The notes below the pieces were generated by a model. The model was given only the letters and a program-made list of their open reading frames with translations. It ran no database searches and was not told the origin of the DNA. Below, piece after piece: positions 14,637-27,150 of a stretch of DNA of 64,000 nucleotides (position 1 is the first letter of the stretch; each line of letters begins with the position of its first letter). Where the stretch lies: positions 41,839,154 to 41,903,153 of the forward strand of contig CM072887.1 in the NCBI GenBank assembly GCA_037013685.1. The letters run 5' to 3'. The translations under genes and the position numbers were made by a program. Origin of the DNA: Acridotheres tristis (taxonomy: Eukaryota; Chordata; Aves; Passeriformes; Sturnidae).

Positions 14637-15281
14637 TCATCCTTTCTGGAGCACCTGCTTTTCTGAACCCCTTCTGGAGAACATGACAATATCCAAATCA
14701 CTCTCCCCAAGCTCCATTTCTAGCTGTGCATCCATCAGAGTCACACTTTGCTCCTCTTTCCCCTCCCCACCTGGCTCTGTCAACACAGACACTGGTCTGG
14801 CATCTTTTATTTCCAGCCTCTGGGGGCTCTGCTGAACAGGGGGAGATGCTGCTGGAGGCCGTGACACTTCATGGGCTCACGCTGTGTAAGGCAGTGAGCC
14901 TGTATATAAAATTTTGGAGTCTTGTAGCTTGTAGTGTGAGGGCCAGTGAAGGTGCCTTGGCACTGCTGCATTCCACTCATGTTGGGCACTTGAGAGGCTC
15001 TTCTGTGGATCTGCACGCTGGAGGAGGTTGGACTCCTTGCAGTGGCTATCATTGGGTGGTCGCTGCTGTTCCTCTGAACACAATCCAGTCAGGCTTCCGA
15101 TTGCGTTTTGTGGTTGATGAAGTGTTGTCTCACTCATAGTTGCTTTGCTGAAGGGCACCAAAGTAGAGTTAAAGTGGTGTGGAACTTCCTTAGAGAGCCT
15201 TTGTTCTTCCCCCTGCTGACCTCTGTCTGCTGACCTCCTCCTGTGCAGCTCTGCCCGCTGTCCAGCGTGCTCGAGGAGTAG
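14637..15281 (-). other. Unidentified antisense open frame of 215 codons with one internal stop
   Basis: On the minus strand a single frame stays open from 15281 to the stop at 14637-14639, apart from one TGA at 14877-14879. The segment is richer in G+C than its surroundings. The predicted product is hydrophilic, with Ser/Pro/Gln-rich parts and an acidic stretch near its end ('LEMELGESDLDIVMF'). I do not recognise the protein. The TGA sits next to a CpG-like context (GCG TGA), which could reflect CGA decay, so a decayed retrocopy is possible. No poly-A tail is seen downstream on the minus strand. A chance frame in a locally GC-rich patch is equally possible. Confidence 0.25.
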
Positions 15282-16937
15282 TTATGACACCTGAAACACT
15301 TCCAGGAGTTCAGAGCCAGGATAAAAGGAGTATTGGAAATGTAAAAAGTTAGTGTGTGTGAGAAAGGAAGGAAGATGGGAAATAGTGATTAAAAAATTTT
15401 TAAAAATCCATCCAGGATCTCATTTGTTAAAACAGGAAAGATGATGGGCTTTGTCTGCCTTTGAAATGAGAAGATTAAGATGTGACTCCAGTGGGTGGGA
15501 GTCTTTTATATGAAACAGTCTGCAAAACTCAAATTATGAAAGGGTTAATACAAGGTCTCTTATGCAAGCAGCAGTTCAAATTGTGTAATTACACCTATCC
15601 TTTTATCTGAAGATCTCACACAGGTGTTGATTAAGCCTAATGAGACCCCTATGGAGCAATTGTTGCTATCTGTGTTTTTACAGACAGAGGACCTAGGATC
15701 TGAAAGAAATAAGGTTATTGGTAATGCAGCATCTAGAATTGGTGTTCATGGGAGAGTACCCAGTGTGACTTGAAGCCACCTGGCACGGGCATGGCAGAAC
15801 AAACCCATTCCATGAAACCATGCCAATGATGTATCCCAAATGCTTTCTCTTTGCCTTAAAATGTAGGTATGTGTAGATGCATAAAAAGAAATTGGACTAA
15901 GAAAAATTACTATTTCTAGGTGGGCCATTTTCATTATGCCTATAACTACTCCTGGGTTTTCCTTTTTTTGTTTTAAATTTATTTTTTATTGTATGCTATG
16001 CTTGTGATTTGCAAGTTCCTGTGATATTTTGGTTAGCATCCCATATTTTGTGAGGCTTATAGGAACCAGAAATAAGGAAAATATACCTACATTGCTGAGG
16101 TTTTGTATGCTAATTCTTTTCATTGTTCATGTAAATCTTTTCAATGCAGAGCAGACACAGTGTTTTGTCAGCTTCCCTTAGGGAAATCAAACAATTCTTA
16201 ATTGTTGTTTTGCTTCCTGTACTACTCCTGAGCTGTTGATAATTCCACAAAAGAGTTATGAAAAAGTACTGGTGGATGGATGAGGATGGGTAAACAGAGA
16301 ATTTTGAGATATTCTTACTCTGCTTTGTTTGTAGAATGTTGGATTTCTTAAGCAAATCATCTAAGCCTTTCATAATTTTCTGACCCTACCTCACATACTG
16401 TGGGGTGGCTGCCTGCCTTGTGTTGAGCTGTTCTGTTATCTTTCCTTGGTGGTGGAATTTGGGCAGCTCCAAGAATAAGCTTGATAAATTGCTACCTTTG
16501 TTTCTGGAAGCCTCTGTAACAGGTTGAATAAGGTGGTGGCATTGACTGTCCCAATGCCATGATATGTTGGTAGAGATCTGTTTCAGAGAGATCATGTCTC
16601 TGAGTCATCAGCTCAACAAAATACAAGTAATTTTTATAATAAGAAGCTGCCAATATGAAGTACAGCTTGATAGCAGAGGAAATGCCTCTGAGATTCTTGC
16701 AGTGAGATGTGGCTTTGATCCAGTTCAGCCTGAAACTCTTTTTTCAGAGAAGTTCACTTTGTGTAGTGCTCTGAGCCCCACAAACTTTCTGGTTTTTTTA
16801 ACAGAATTTGGTGACGTTTTGGGAATGTCAGGAATGCAGGATGTTTTGAAATTCAGGATCAATAGGACAAAGTGTGCTTGAGATTCGTTTCCAGATGGAA
16901 AAAATAGAAAAGATATGCAGCTTTTAGCTTTTATGTT

Positions 16938-16940
<3 letters not shown>

Positions 16941-16973
<33 letters not shown>
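16941..16973 (+). repeat. Poly-T run (33 T)
   Basis: There are thirty-three uninterrupted T residues. On the minus strand this would be a poly-A tract, but no retroposed gene is recognised beside it. It is probably length-polymorphic and prone to sequencing or assembly error. Confidence 0.95.
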
Positions 16974-16974
<1 letters not shown>

Positions 16975-17482
16975 GCTTTCCAAAGGAAATTGCAGGATCC
17001 AACTACAGTTCCACCACCCAAAATTACTGAAATTGTTTTGTGTTTATGCTTTGGTACTAAAAACAGACTTGGGAAAGCAGTGTTGAAGATGGTAGGTAGA
17101 AAATAGACAAGAGCTTAGTACTTGTATATGTAAACTAAATAAACTCCAAGTGCAAGTCAGATAGTTAAAAAATTGTATTTTTTTTTCCTTTTGGAAAAGA
17201 AAGCAGACTAGAGAAGTAGATGCTAACTGGAAGATGTGAGAAGGGAAGAGGATTAAGGGACAGAAAAAATGAGGGGAGAAACTGGGGTGTAAGGGTACCT
17301 ATGAATTGCTGAGAGGGAATAGATTATTAAAGCCAAGTTGAAATGGAAGGGGGCAGGAAACCAGTCACCAAATATTAACAGTCAGCAGCTATTCTGTGTT
17401 TAAATGGTTTTCTTTGCCATTGAATTTTGATTCTTGGAGCAATAATTTCCTGGTGGAAATTATTGGATATGACTAGATACGA

Positions 17483-17706
17483 GGCAGAAATTCTTTACAA
17501 TGAGTGTGCTTGAAACACTGGATGAGGTTGTACAGAGAGGTGATGGATGTATGCCCCATCTCTGGCAACATTGAAGGTCAGGCTGGATGGGGCTCTGAGC
17601 AACCTGATCTAGTTGAAGAGATCCCTGATTATTGCAGTTGGATTGGACTAGATGACCTTAAAGATCCCTTCCAACTCAACCCATTGCATGAGTCTGTGAA
17701 ATTCTA
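17483..17706 (+). mobile_element. CR1 LINE 3' UTR fragment
   Basis: This is the 3' UTR of a CR1 element in sense orientation. It has the recognisable series 'gttgtacagagaggtgatgg', 'gcaacctgatctagttgaag' and 'ttggactagatgacctt', then a decayed tail after 'cccttccaact'. It is short and 5'-truncated, with no coding remnant. Confidence 0.9.
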
Positions 17707-20700
17707 ATGTTTGTGAATCCATTTTTTGTTTTGACAGTCAGAATATTCTGAGAATAAATGACAAATGTTGTAAACCATTCTCTCTTATTGCTTGATTTCT
17801 TAGGATATGGCCTATACTGTATAAAGCAGAACAGTGTAACTTCTGTGTGCTAGAACAGTGATGGATTGTAGAAATTGGAAAATTGACTAGGCTGAACAAA
17901 GTTAGCATCTTTTATTTGCTATTTCTTCATTTGCCTTTATTTTTTAAAATAGTTTAAAAACAGGTTTTGGTTTTGCATCTATTGGTGCAGAGTGCTTAGG
18001 GAAGGCTATCAGCTTAATTTGATGGTGAAGTTTTAGTTCTTGAAGAGTATTGGGAATAAGGAGGGAACAATGAAATTTGGTTGATATGCTTGAGATTATG
18101 TAGACTATTAAATGTGAGAGTGGGGACCTGGAATACAAACAAACATTGAGCAGTACTGTGGGAGCTCAAGAAGGAGAATGCAGGGAACAAGAGAGGCAGA
18201 AAAAAGATTGCTTTGACCTGAAGTAAAATTCTGGCATCCAGGTACTCATCCATAATGAATGTACTGTTTTCAGCTCTGTTACCACAAAGACTTACTTTAT
18301 ATTTTCTCTCCCCCCTTTTGTTTCTAGAAACTTCAAGTTTCCTTGTAGAGTTCCCAGTTTTCAGAGCAATTGCTTTGGGGCTGCATGCATGCATTTATAG
18401 TCTCTTTATAGTTCTCTGTGTGTCATATTCGATCAATAAGAAATAGTACTTTATACCTTTTCATCGGTATGCCTTGCCACGGAGGGGAGATAATGTTGCC
18501 TAATTGCATTTTGTTTTGATAGTGTTCATCTGTAGCTGGTGGCTTAAGCAGAACAGCAAGCTGATTCCTTCTCCTGTTGTAGTGCTTGGGAAACATAGCA
18601 CAGTTTAATATACACCACACTTCAAAATCTGTGCTGTTTTCTTTCAAACTTCAACTTAAAGCAACTCTACATCTACTCATAGGTGTTCCCTAGCCTAGAC
18701 TTTGTGCTGCTTTGTTCTGTATTTTTTGCAACATGGCTTCTAAAAGCATGAAGATAAACCTTTGTGGAACACTGCTTATATTATCTATACTACTTTGTGG
18801 CTTCTCTCAGAAAAAAAAAAAATCTTCCAAACAGTATGCCTTTGGAAGGTGTTCTCAATATATTCAGGTTAGGCAATAATAAAGGAGCCTTTTCTTTGTT
18901 TGACAGCTGGAAAAAAGCACTTTAGATACACAGTATGTACTTAAATAGAGCCTGGTATGAAAAAGTCCCAACATAATCTGACTGTCTCTAGTTACAAAAT
19001 CCTTGATATAAAAGCCCAGATATAGACCATACAATTTTAAAATTTCTTTCTGGAGTATTTGGAACTTTATAAAAATGACTGACAGGTATCTCACAATATA
19101 ATGCAATTATTTGTAGAGAACTGCATGGTTTACTATTAACTCATCTGTTTCTAATCAATCCATGGCATTTATTCAGAGGCAGTGAAGATAGACGGATGTT
19201 GGTTTAGAGATTCTTCGAGCAAGGAAAGGGACATGGTGAACTGGGATTGAATTGCCTGCAGCTGACATTAATATACAGCTGACAGTTCTTGTATTTGAAC
19301 TACACTGGTTGGAAACATCCACCAAACCTTTTCTTCTACAATCCCACATAAAAGAAGGAGCTGTACTGCAATCCAAGGGGCTTTGCATGGATTTCCGCAA
19401 GCTTCCTTGTCTTATGAGATCTCTTTCAGAGTAGAATTTTATTCACAATAGTTGTTTGTGCCGTTGTGCTGCATAGACTGACATTTTTAAAGGTACAGAT
19501 TTGACCTGGAGTCAGCAGTACGTGTTTTTCTTCAATTCTCTAAAATCTCATATGTAGTGACAGTACTGTCAGCACTGCTTGCAGAATAATCTTGCTATCA
19601 AATAAAGTGTACACAAGCAATCAGCTTCTTCTTCCCTTTTAATGTATTTTTTGATGTTACTGTAAATTATTTTTATTGTCAAGTCATATTGGAAATGTAA
19701 AAAATCTTGGTTTCATTGGAAACTTTGTGACAGACTGAAAAGCAAACAGTCAGTGGGGTACTGTTTAATTTGTATTGTGAACTGGCTAAAGGGGAAATGT
19801 TGTTTCAAATGTTCACGTACCTATCTGTGAACTCTTGTGGGGTTTGAAGGAATTTACAAATGCAGCAAATCTGAAGAGAAGGACTGTAGGGGATAAAAAA
19901 TATATGGAATTGTACTTTTCATGCAGTTAAAAAGAAGAATTACAAAGGTTGTCACATGCAGAAAACTGCCCACTATTTCACTAACTGTTATGCATGTCAG
20001 ACACATTAAAAAATGTGATTACTCCTGCATTTAGAAAATTATAGAAGTAGTTAGTTTATGCTTTAATGTGAAGTATTTATGAAGGTCTTAATATTAAAAG
20101 TATTGCTATTAAAGATACTATAAAACCTCAATGTTTTTCAGAAATGTCAGATTAAGAGCAATGGGGATTAAGATGCTTCGAATATGCTGGAATTATTGCT
20201 CCTAATTTTCACCGAGGGTGTGAGTCAGATGCAGTGTTCTCTCTGCTTGCCCCTTTGGCTATAATTTATTTTGTGGATTGTAAATTTATTGGAGTAGGGT
20301 TTCTTCCCCTGCTGTTGTCTGTGCCTATTACAATTGGAACCTCCACTGGAGGCTCCTCTGTGAGATGCTAGTGGTAAATAATAACTACTTTCCTTTCAGG
20401 ACAGTCATGTTACAGGAAATTGTAAGTTTATCTAAATAGGCCTGAGGTCCTTAAAATCAGCCCAGAAATAACAGCTGTGAGGATAGTTCACCCTACATCA
20501 TTGCCAGGTGAGGAGAAAGTAACATGAGAAAGCAAAATTTTTCTAACATTGGCCAAGCAACTAGAGAGATTAATTGTCCAAGTCAGTCAGGACTCGAATA
20601 TTTCCCAGAGGTGTGCTGGACAAAGCCCTTCTGGCTTTGTGGCTTCTTGCTTATATTCCTGCTGATGTTGAAAGTAGCTGTACCTATACTCTCACAAAAC

Positions 20701-23700
20701 CCATGGAGTTCTATGACTTGTGCCCATAAATCCTGTTAACTGTTGTCATTGAGAGCCAGAGAGCACATTACAGATCTGAGTGACAGTCTGTCAGTCACGT
20801 TGCTGCTCTGAATGTTCTATGAAGTAGGAACACTGGCCAAAATTTATGGTCAAAGACTGCCTCAAGCTTTGCACTTGTGACTTTCTGGAGTGAAGTTTCT
20901 TTCTAGGGACGTGGATTTTCCAATGTTAACTGGAGTTGTAGACTGTAGGTGGAAATCTTGGTGGTGTGCTTTGGAGGAAGCATCTGTTAAAATGTCGAAG
21001 AATGTAACTTTTTGTTCAACGCTAAATGAATGCTCTTAAATTCAATATTAGAGGAGGGAAATTAAGTATCTGCCAATGTGTCAAGCTTCCTTTTGTAATA
21101 ACAGCTAAAAACTGTCTGTTCTTGTATATTTTAAAACTTTCAGACTTCCCAACTGTGCTGTAACACAGATGTTCAGTATACTAAATTCTGAAATGTTATA
21201 TATTTTAAGGAGGCAGCAATTTCCTGGGTTGTAATTGGTATGAACTGATGGGTGGAAAATGCAGAGCTTGCAGGGAGGCAGAGACTATGCTTGAGCTGTC
21301 CTCCCTCTTAAGGAATCTTGTAGATAGTGTTCTCCATTACTTCTCTTGAAGGGGCTGGTTTGAGTACCAGGTTCCTTCCCTTTCCTCCCCCACCTGATTT
21401 ATGTATAGTGGTGCCTCATTGCTAGGAAAGGAGAAAGAATCCAAGGATAGGCAGCTGATGCTGGCTGCAGCAGCGGGAGCTTGTGGTGTCAAATGCTACC
21501 TCAGGTCATTGCTGGGTATTTTGGTTACTTTGGTACCTTGAGTCTATCAGGGAATGTGGGAGACTTACTCTCTTGCACTCTTCTGGTTGCTAAGCTTTTA
21601 ACTTTAAACAGCACCAGAATTGGAGGCAACCATCAATTGAGCATATCAGCAGGAATTAGAAGGGCTTGTCGTCTGTACTAAGACTGAGAATAGCAGAGGA
21701 ATACACAGAAACCAAGGAGTTATGGAGTTGTAGCTCCTGCAGATTTTGGCCCTCCTGCTTTAGGGTGAATTTTGTGGCAGTAGCTTCTGACTCCAAAGGG
21801 TGTTCAGCAGCCTGGAGTTTGGTTTGTTCTGCTATTCCTCAAAGTGGTCTTGATAGTTCAGGAGCAGAGCCGGAGTGTGAAATTGCACAAAGTTACCTTT
21901 TTGACTGGAATGGAAAAAGTTAAGTGGTGGGTGAGTGGGATAATTACATTTGTGTTTTACTCTGCCTTTTTATGAGCTGAACATCAATGACTGGCTGTGG
22001 TAGCCAGGGAGTTATAGCCTTGTCTGGAAAGCTTTAGACTCTCTGCTTACTGGCCTTCCCAGGATGTGCTTTTTCCCCTGACTGCTGGATGTATTTAATG
22101 GACCCCAGCCCAAATATAATTTTAGTTCATATCAGGTGCATGAGCCTCTGGGAGGAATCTCCCAATTGTCCCATTTACCATGTTTTGCTTTGCACTGTAG
22201 AGCAGTCTTGTACAATGGGTTGGTTTTCTTTCAGGTGAGACAAAGTCTGAAGATGTGCTGTAGAACTACCAGAGCAGTTCAATTATCTGTCCTTCAATCC
22301 ATGGCATTACACTAAACCTAGTTTGAAGTAGGACTTTCTGAAATGCAGATGTTGGGGCCTCAATAGTGAACTGTTTTACTCTGCAGATGTTCTGTTTTTA
22401 ATCCACACAGTCAGCAGGGTAGGCATAACTCTGTCTCTCCTGTTGCTTCCATGGTGTCTGTCCCCAGTGCCATGATTTCTGTCAGCCTTGTCCAGGTGTG
22501 CAGTTTGACTTTGCAGTGGCTTTATTTTTCTGTTTAACACATGCAGAGCTGAATGGAAGATAGAAAAGGTTTGCTCTGTACCAATGACCAGACAGCATAT
22601 GGTAAGGGCTAGCTGTTTGACTATCCAAGAGTAATCTGAACCATTCTATAGATATGAAGTGTCTTTATTTTCTACTGTGTATATGTTTGGTACTGTTAAA
22701 TGGTTAATTATTGTATCCTTAAGAGCAGATAGGTGCTTGTAATGCCTTCAGTTCTTATCACAGTATATGTCTTTATGTGTCATATTTGGATATTAATTGA
22801 TCTGCATTTTCTCCTGCAAGTTATTTTGCAGGAGGCCAGTGCTAGTAATTGGGCTGTAGACACCTTGCTTAGTAGTCTCTGATATGTTTCAGTCACATAC
22901 TCAAGCTCCACATTAGACTCCTCAAGTTACCAAATGGAGTATGTGTTTAAATAATTCCTGATTCAATTTTTGTGCTTTCTGTTATAATGTATTTTGGAGA
23001 CCAAAATAGGTAACCTGAGAAGAGAGAAGTTTCTGGTGTATAGAAGGGAAGTCTCTTAGCTGACAGACATTAGAGATTCAGGAACAGAAAGGGAGCACTT
23101 TGCACCCTGGTTCTTAGTCTCTCCTCTGAAGTCCTGTTGCTGTGTGTAGTTTTGGATACAGGCTGCTAGAGCGGTCTTTAGTTATGAACCTGGGACTTCT
23201 TTGTTTCTTCCAAAATACACAATTGTCTTTGGTGCCAAGCATACAAGACATTTCAGTCATCTTGGAATGGTGGGGAGTTTTTAAGAAAGTGAATGGTGGG
23301 GAGATTGTCTTTCTCGGAGTATCTAGCAGGCAATAAAAAATATTTTAGATCTGCAGTGTGTGAAGTTATGGTTATAACTCCTACATAAATCCTGTTTTAG
23401 AGCCTTTAGATTTTGGGGAGGTGTTGGGCAAAAGGGAAGAGGTTGTTTGCTGAATTGTGGGGCAAGATCAAATGACCTTCTCTAGTTGAACTAGCTGAAG
23501 AAACACTCTTTTATTGTCCAGCAACTTGTAGAATAGTATGATTATCTTCTCACTTATTAGCACAGACATAAATAAACATAAATATATGCAGTACATAGCA
23601 AATGAGGTTCTGCCCTTACTGAGATGATTTTCTTCAATGTTTTTTAAATGATGATAAATAGTTCTGATAAAGTGAACCTTTTTTTTGGAGGAATAAAACC

Positions 23701-23997
23701 AATGTTAGAGTATGCTAAAAGTAGAGAGATAGCCAAATGTTCTCACATGGTCAATTAGAAGTTATGGAAATTGCTTCCTTCACTCAAAGCTATTAAAAAG
23801 CATGATCTTTGGAGACAGTACTGTTTTCTGACTGCTGGTTGTTTAATTGAGAACTGCAGTTAGTCAGAATCTTCCAGGCCTGGGCTGTGGGTTGGCTTTA
23901 AAGTGAGTGGGATGTCTGAGGTACACAGGCAGCAGTGGATTTCCCAGTAATGGGTCGCAGTTGAGAGTAATTGAGGAGTTAACTTTTGCTGTTTGGT

Positions 23998-24480
23998 CTG
24001 TCATGAGGTCTCCCTTCAGTCTCCTCCAGGCTGAACAGACCAAGTGCCCTCAGCTGCTCCTCCAATGCCTTCCCCTCAAGGCCCTTCACCATCTTCATTG
24101 CCCCCCTTTGGACACTCTCTAACAGTTCAATGTCTTTGTTACATTGTGGCACCCAGACCTGCCCCCAGCACTGGAGGTGAGGCAGCCCCAGCTCAGAGCA
24201 GAGCAGGACAATTCCCTCCCTTGCCCGGCTGTGATGCTGTGCCTGATGCCCCCAGGACAGGGCTGTCCCTCCTGGCTGCCAGGGCACTGCTGCTCATGTT
24301 CAACTTGCCACTGACCACGACCCCAGGTCCCTTTCTATGGTGCTGCTCTCCAGTGTCTCATTGCCTGGTCTATCCATACATCCAGGGCTGCCCCATCCCA
24401 GCTGCAAAATTTGGCACCTTCCTTTTTTCAAACAAGACACTGCATTTGGTTTTTCTGGCCTCAACCTCAAAACTCTGCCA
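23998..24480 (-). mobile_element. CR1 LINE 3' portion, antisense to DISC1
   Basis: This is an inverted CR1 copy. Read on the minus strand it gives the end of CR1 ORF2, including 'IELLESVQRGAMKMVKGLEG' followed by 'LRALGLFSLEETEG'. The same motif block occurs in the copy at 33.7 kb. The fragment is clearly richer in G+C than the flanking intron. It holds a CR1 coding remnant but no full ORF2, so it is inactive. Confidence 0.9.
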
Positions 24481-24714
24481 GAGCTATTCCTGAGAGATGT
24501 TTGTCTGACCTGAAAACCAATACTGGAGGAGATTTCCTGTCTAATTCTGGCATAGATTTAGTGCTTCACTGTATCTAACTTTTTTTCGCATATCACTAGC
24601 TGCAACTCAGGTTTGTTACTGAGGACTCAAGTTCTAAGGGAACATTGTGTTACTGCTTCCTTTGCAGCTTGCTGGCTTGTAGTATGCTGGAAGTTACCTC
24701 AGTCTTTATCTCTG

Positions 24715-25043
24715 CTAGTCTGAGGAACCCTGCTGATTTTCCTCTTTTACATCCTGTTGGCTAGACTTCTGATCATTTCCATTACTTGTGCTTGGTCCAG
24801 ATTTCTCTTGAGCTGCAGCACTAAAAGCTGGATTGAGATGAGCCTTATTTGCATGGTTCCCTGCTCTGCAGCTGGCACTGAGGCTCTTGGGTCTCTCCAT
24901 GCACTGAAGATACCAGCCAGGTCAAATGGCAGGGCTCTCCTTTCTGGGAGAGGATTCTGAAAGCTGAGTGCTGCAGTGTTCAGCTCAGCAGTGCTGGAGT
25001 CTCTAAGTGTGATGCTGAAAAGATAAAAAGGGTAAAAAATCAT
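24715..25043 (-). other. Unidentified antisense open frames, possible retrocopy remnant
   Basis: Two minus-strand frames overlap in a GC-richer patch. One (24747-25043, 98 codons) begins hydrophobic. The other (24715-24900, 61 codons) ends in a polar tail rich in Ser, Gln, Asn and Glu ('KSSQQDVKEENQQGSSD', then a stop). The polar tail looks protein-like, and a shift between frames could mark a broken retrocopy. I cannot name a parent gene, and there is no poly-A tract next to the stop. Chance is a real alternative. Confidence 0.2.
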
Positions 25044-26999
25044 TTAGTGCAGAGAGATAAGTGGATATGAGCAGCCATATTACTTATAAGATGCTAATGG
25101 AACAAATTATTTAGAAATGTCTGTTAGTAGAAACTAATTGAATACTGTGTAGATTGGAATATATGAAGCAGGATGCAGCCAAGACTTGATGAGAGAGAGA
25201 GGAGGAATTGGCATGTGGATCCCCTCATCTGTTTTCCTTCCCGAAATAGCATGTTTCTAGGCCAGGAGGGGTAGGAGTAGAACGATGAAACAACTGGACA
25301 CACAAACACAGTTAAGTGTAATTATGTCGAAGAACAATGACGATGTTGTTAAATGGCTATAGAGGGTTGCCACAACTCCCAGGAAGCCCAGTGGCCAATG
25401 GTGTGAGCAAAAAGAAGTGTTTCCATGTGATTTGGCATTCAGTGGTCATTGATCACTAGCCAACTCTTTCAGCCCTTTCTGTTCTGTTTGTAACAGTGGT
25501 ATTTTTGATGGCTGAGTTGGAAATGCCAAGTGGCATATTAGCATGCAAGTGCTGATATGTTTTTCTGGTCAAAATACGGGGTTGGGAGTATCAGCTCAAA
25601 TTTCAATTTGTGTGGTGATAGAGATTGGGTGAGTCTACTTAGCTGTGGCCCCTGAGAAATGCATCACACGTATGGTTCACCTCTACTACTTTGCAGGAAT
25701 AGTATGGATACATGTGGGGTAGGGAGATCATTTCAGCAAGGGCCTTCTGACATTTTGCATGCCAGTGACAACACAAAAGTGAGTTCACCCTGGAACAGTG
25801 TGCTGGGACAGGGAAAAGATCTAGTCTTATTAGTAAGGTCTCTGTCTTTATTCTACCCTGGTGGCACAGAAGCAGCATAGAGATCAATACAAATGATAGA
25901 TTATTGTAAAAATGCGTGATTTCGCTAAACCAGCAAATGTAAGCAACTTCTCGTGTTAAATCCTCTCAGAGGATAAGGAAAGAAAATAAGCAATAAAAAG
26001 CATGCACAGATGGATGCTATTCTGACAGTAACATATTGTATTGAAAATGTTAAAAGGATTGCTAATCGCACAAAATTGTATGCAGTGAGGTCACGAGCAG
26101 AGTACTGAACTGTAAAGGTTTTCCATTTGTGGGTTAGCTCAAAACTCTCTAATTTGACTAATGTATCATCCAAGGTGTTCTGTCTTGGATGGCAGGCTTG
26201 TTATCTGTCATGTATGTGATTTTGTTGGTATAGTGACACAATAGAGGATACATGTACTGCATTAATAATTAGAATGATATTCCTTTGTTTTCTACACAGG
26301 GACAGAAATCAAATAACTTACATACATAGAGAAGTGGTTACTCTAAAAAAATGTGAAGGGTTATTGGAAAATCAAAGCAGTCTCATGGGGACTACTGTTA
26401 TTTTTATTTAAAATGGAAGGTAAATTTTTTTTGTTTTGGATGATAAGCTGACCATAATTTATGAGAGCCTGGAATGTGATAATTGTTTAATTGCTATATT
26501 TGCACTTGCATTTTCTGCGGAAGTATGCTGCTATATTGTGTGTGATTCTTCAGTTCTTGACCTAATAACAATACAAATTTTTTATAAGGTCAAAATTTAA
26601 ATGTGTAACTGCTGTCTAAGTTTTAAGACAAGTAGAAGCAGTGAAGAGTAGCAGTTTTCCTAGAATTTAATTCTCGGCGGTTACTCTAGGAAGAGCATGG
26701 ATGATAGCTTTCAGCCAGTTTTTTGGAGCCCCATGAAATTAAAAAAGTGTTGGGAAGCCTGCAGTTTTGTTCTTGTCGTAGAAAAAAATAACTTGGCATC
26801 TTGGTTATTTGATGTTTTACATTGTTGTCTTGCTAATTTGTCCTTGAGTAGAACAGGCCCATATATTTTATGGGAAGAGGAAGAAGAACCATCAGCAAGG
26901 TGGATTTTACTTTTTGTTGAGAGACTTTTTCCCCCCCAGGTAAAAAAGGACCCTTTTGTCACTGTTTAACTTGTGGTTTTTTTTAATTTCAATTTCTAG

Positions 27000-27150
27000 C
27001 TGATAAATTTAGGCGGAAACTGGAAGAACTGGAGAAGGAGAAAAATACTTTAAAATTTCAGCTTCCTTCAAGGCATCCCTCAGTTAGCAGTTTTTTGGAT
27101 AGGTTCATGACCCAAGTTCAGTCAACATTGCACTGGGCTGCTGATCAGTG
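27000..27150 (+). CDS. DISC1: DISC1 exon (human exon 4 equivalent)
   Basis: DISC1 is a centrosomal, cytoplasmic and mitochondrial scaffold protein that binds many partners (PDE4, NDEL1/LIS1, FEZ1, girdin, PCM1) and affects neuronal migration and neurite growth. This 151-nt exon follows a pyrimidine-rich acceptor (TTTCTAG) and ends at a GTAAGT donor. It starts with two bases of a split codon and ends with two bases of another. It encodes a charged helix ('KLEELEKEK') and then 'FQLPSR', matching human residues 373-423 with no gap. The first residues close a UVR-like repeat begun in exon 3. The helix is typical coiled coil. Identification comes from the phase-compatible series of six exons all matching DISC1. 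Confidence 0.95.

Larger units (their letters stand above)
1..26999 (+). other. DISC1: DISC1 intron 3 (3' part, upstream end outside window)
   Basis: No exon-like segment homologous to DISC1 exon 3 was found here; that exon should end one base into a codon and encode the helix just before the UVR-like repeat. The stretch is AT-rich unique sequence interrupted by three CR1 remnants (about 8990-9522, 17483-17706, 23998-24480) and homopolymer runs (10615-10628, 16941-16973). Short open frames are scattered on both strands, none with recognisable domains. The intron closes with a T-rich tract and a TAG acceptor at 26997-26999. That this is intron 3 is inferred from the identity and phase of the first exon found. 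Confidence 0.8.

Noticed and set aside
16564..16881. 105-codon sense frame starting at an ATG
   Set aside because: No recognisable motif, in an AT-rich intron; length is within chance expectation for a window of this size.
18014..18394. 126-codon minus-strand frame
   Set aside because: No domain, low-complexity hydrophobic and Ser/Phe-rich composition, no associated signals.
24044..24493. 149-codon sense frame, Pro-rich
   Set aside because: It is the complement of the antisense CR1 copy, which explains the GC-rich open frame.
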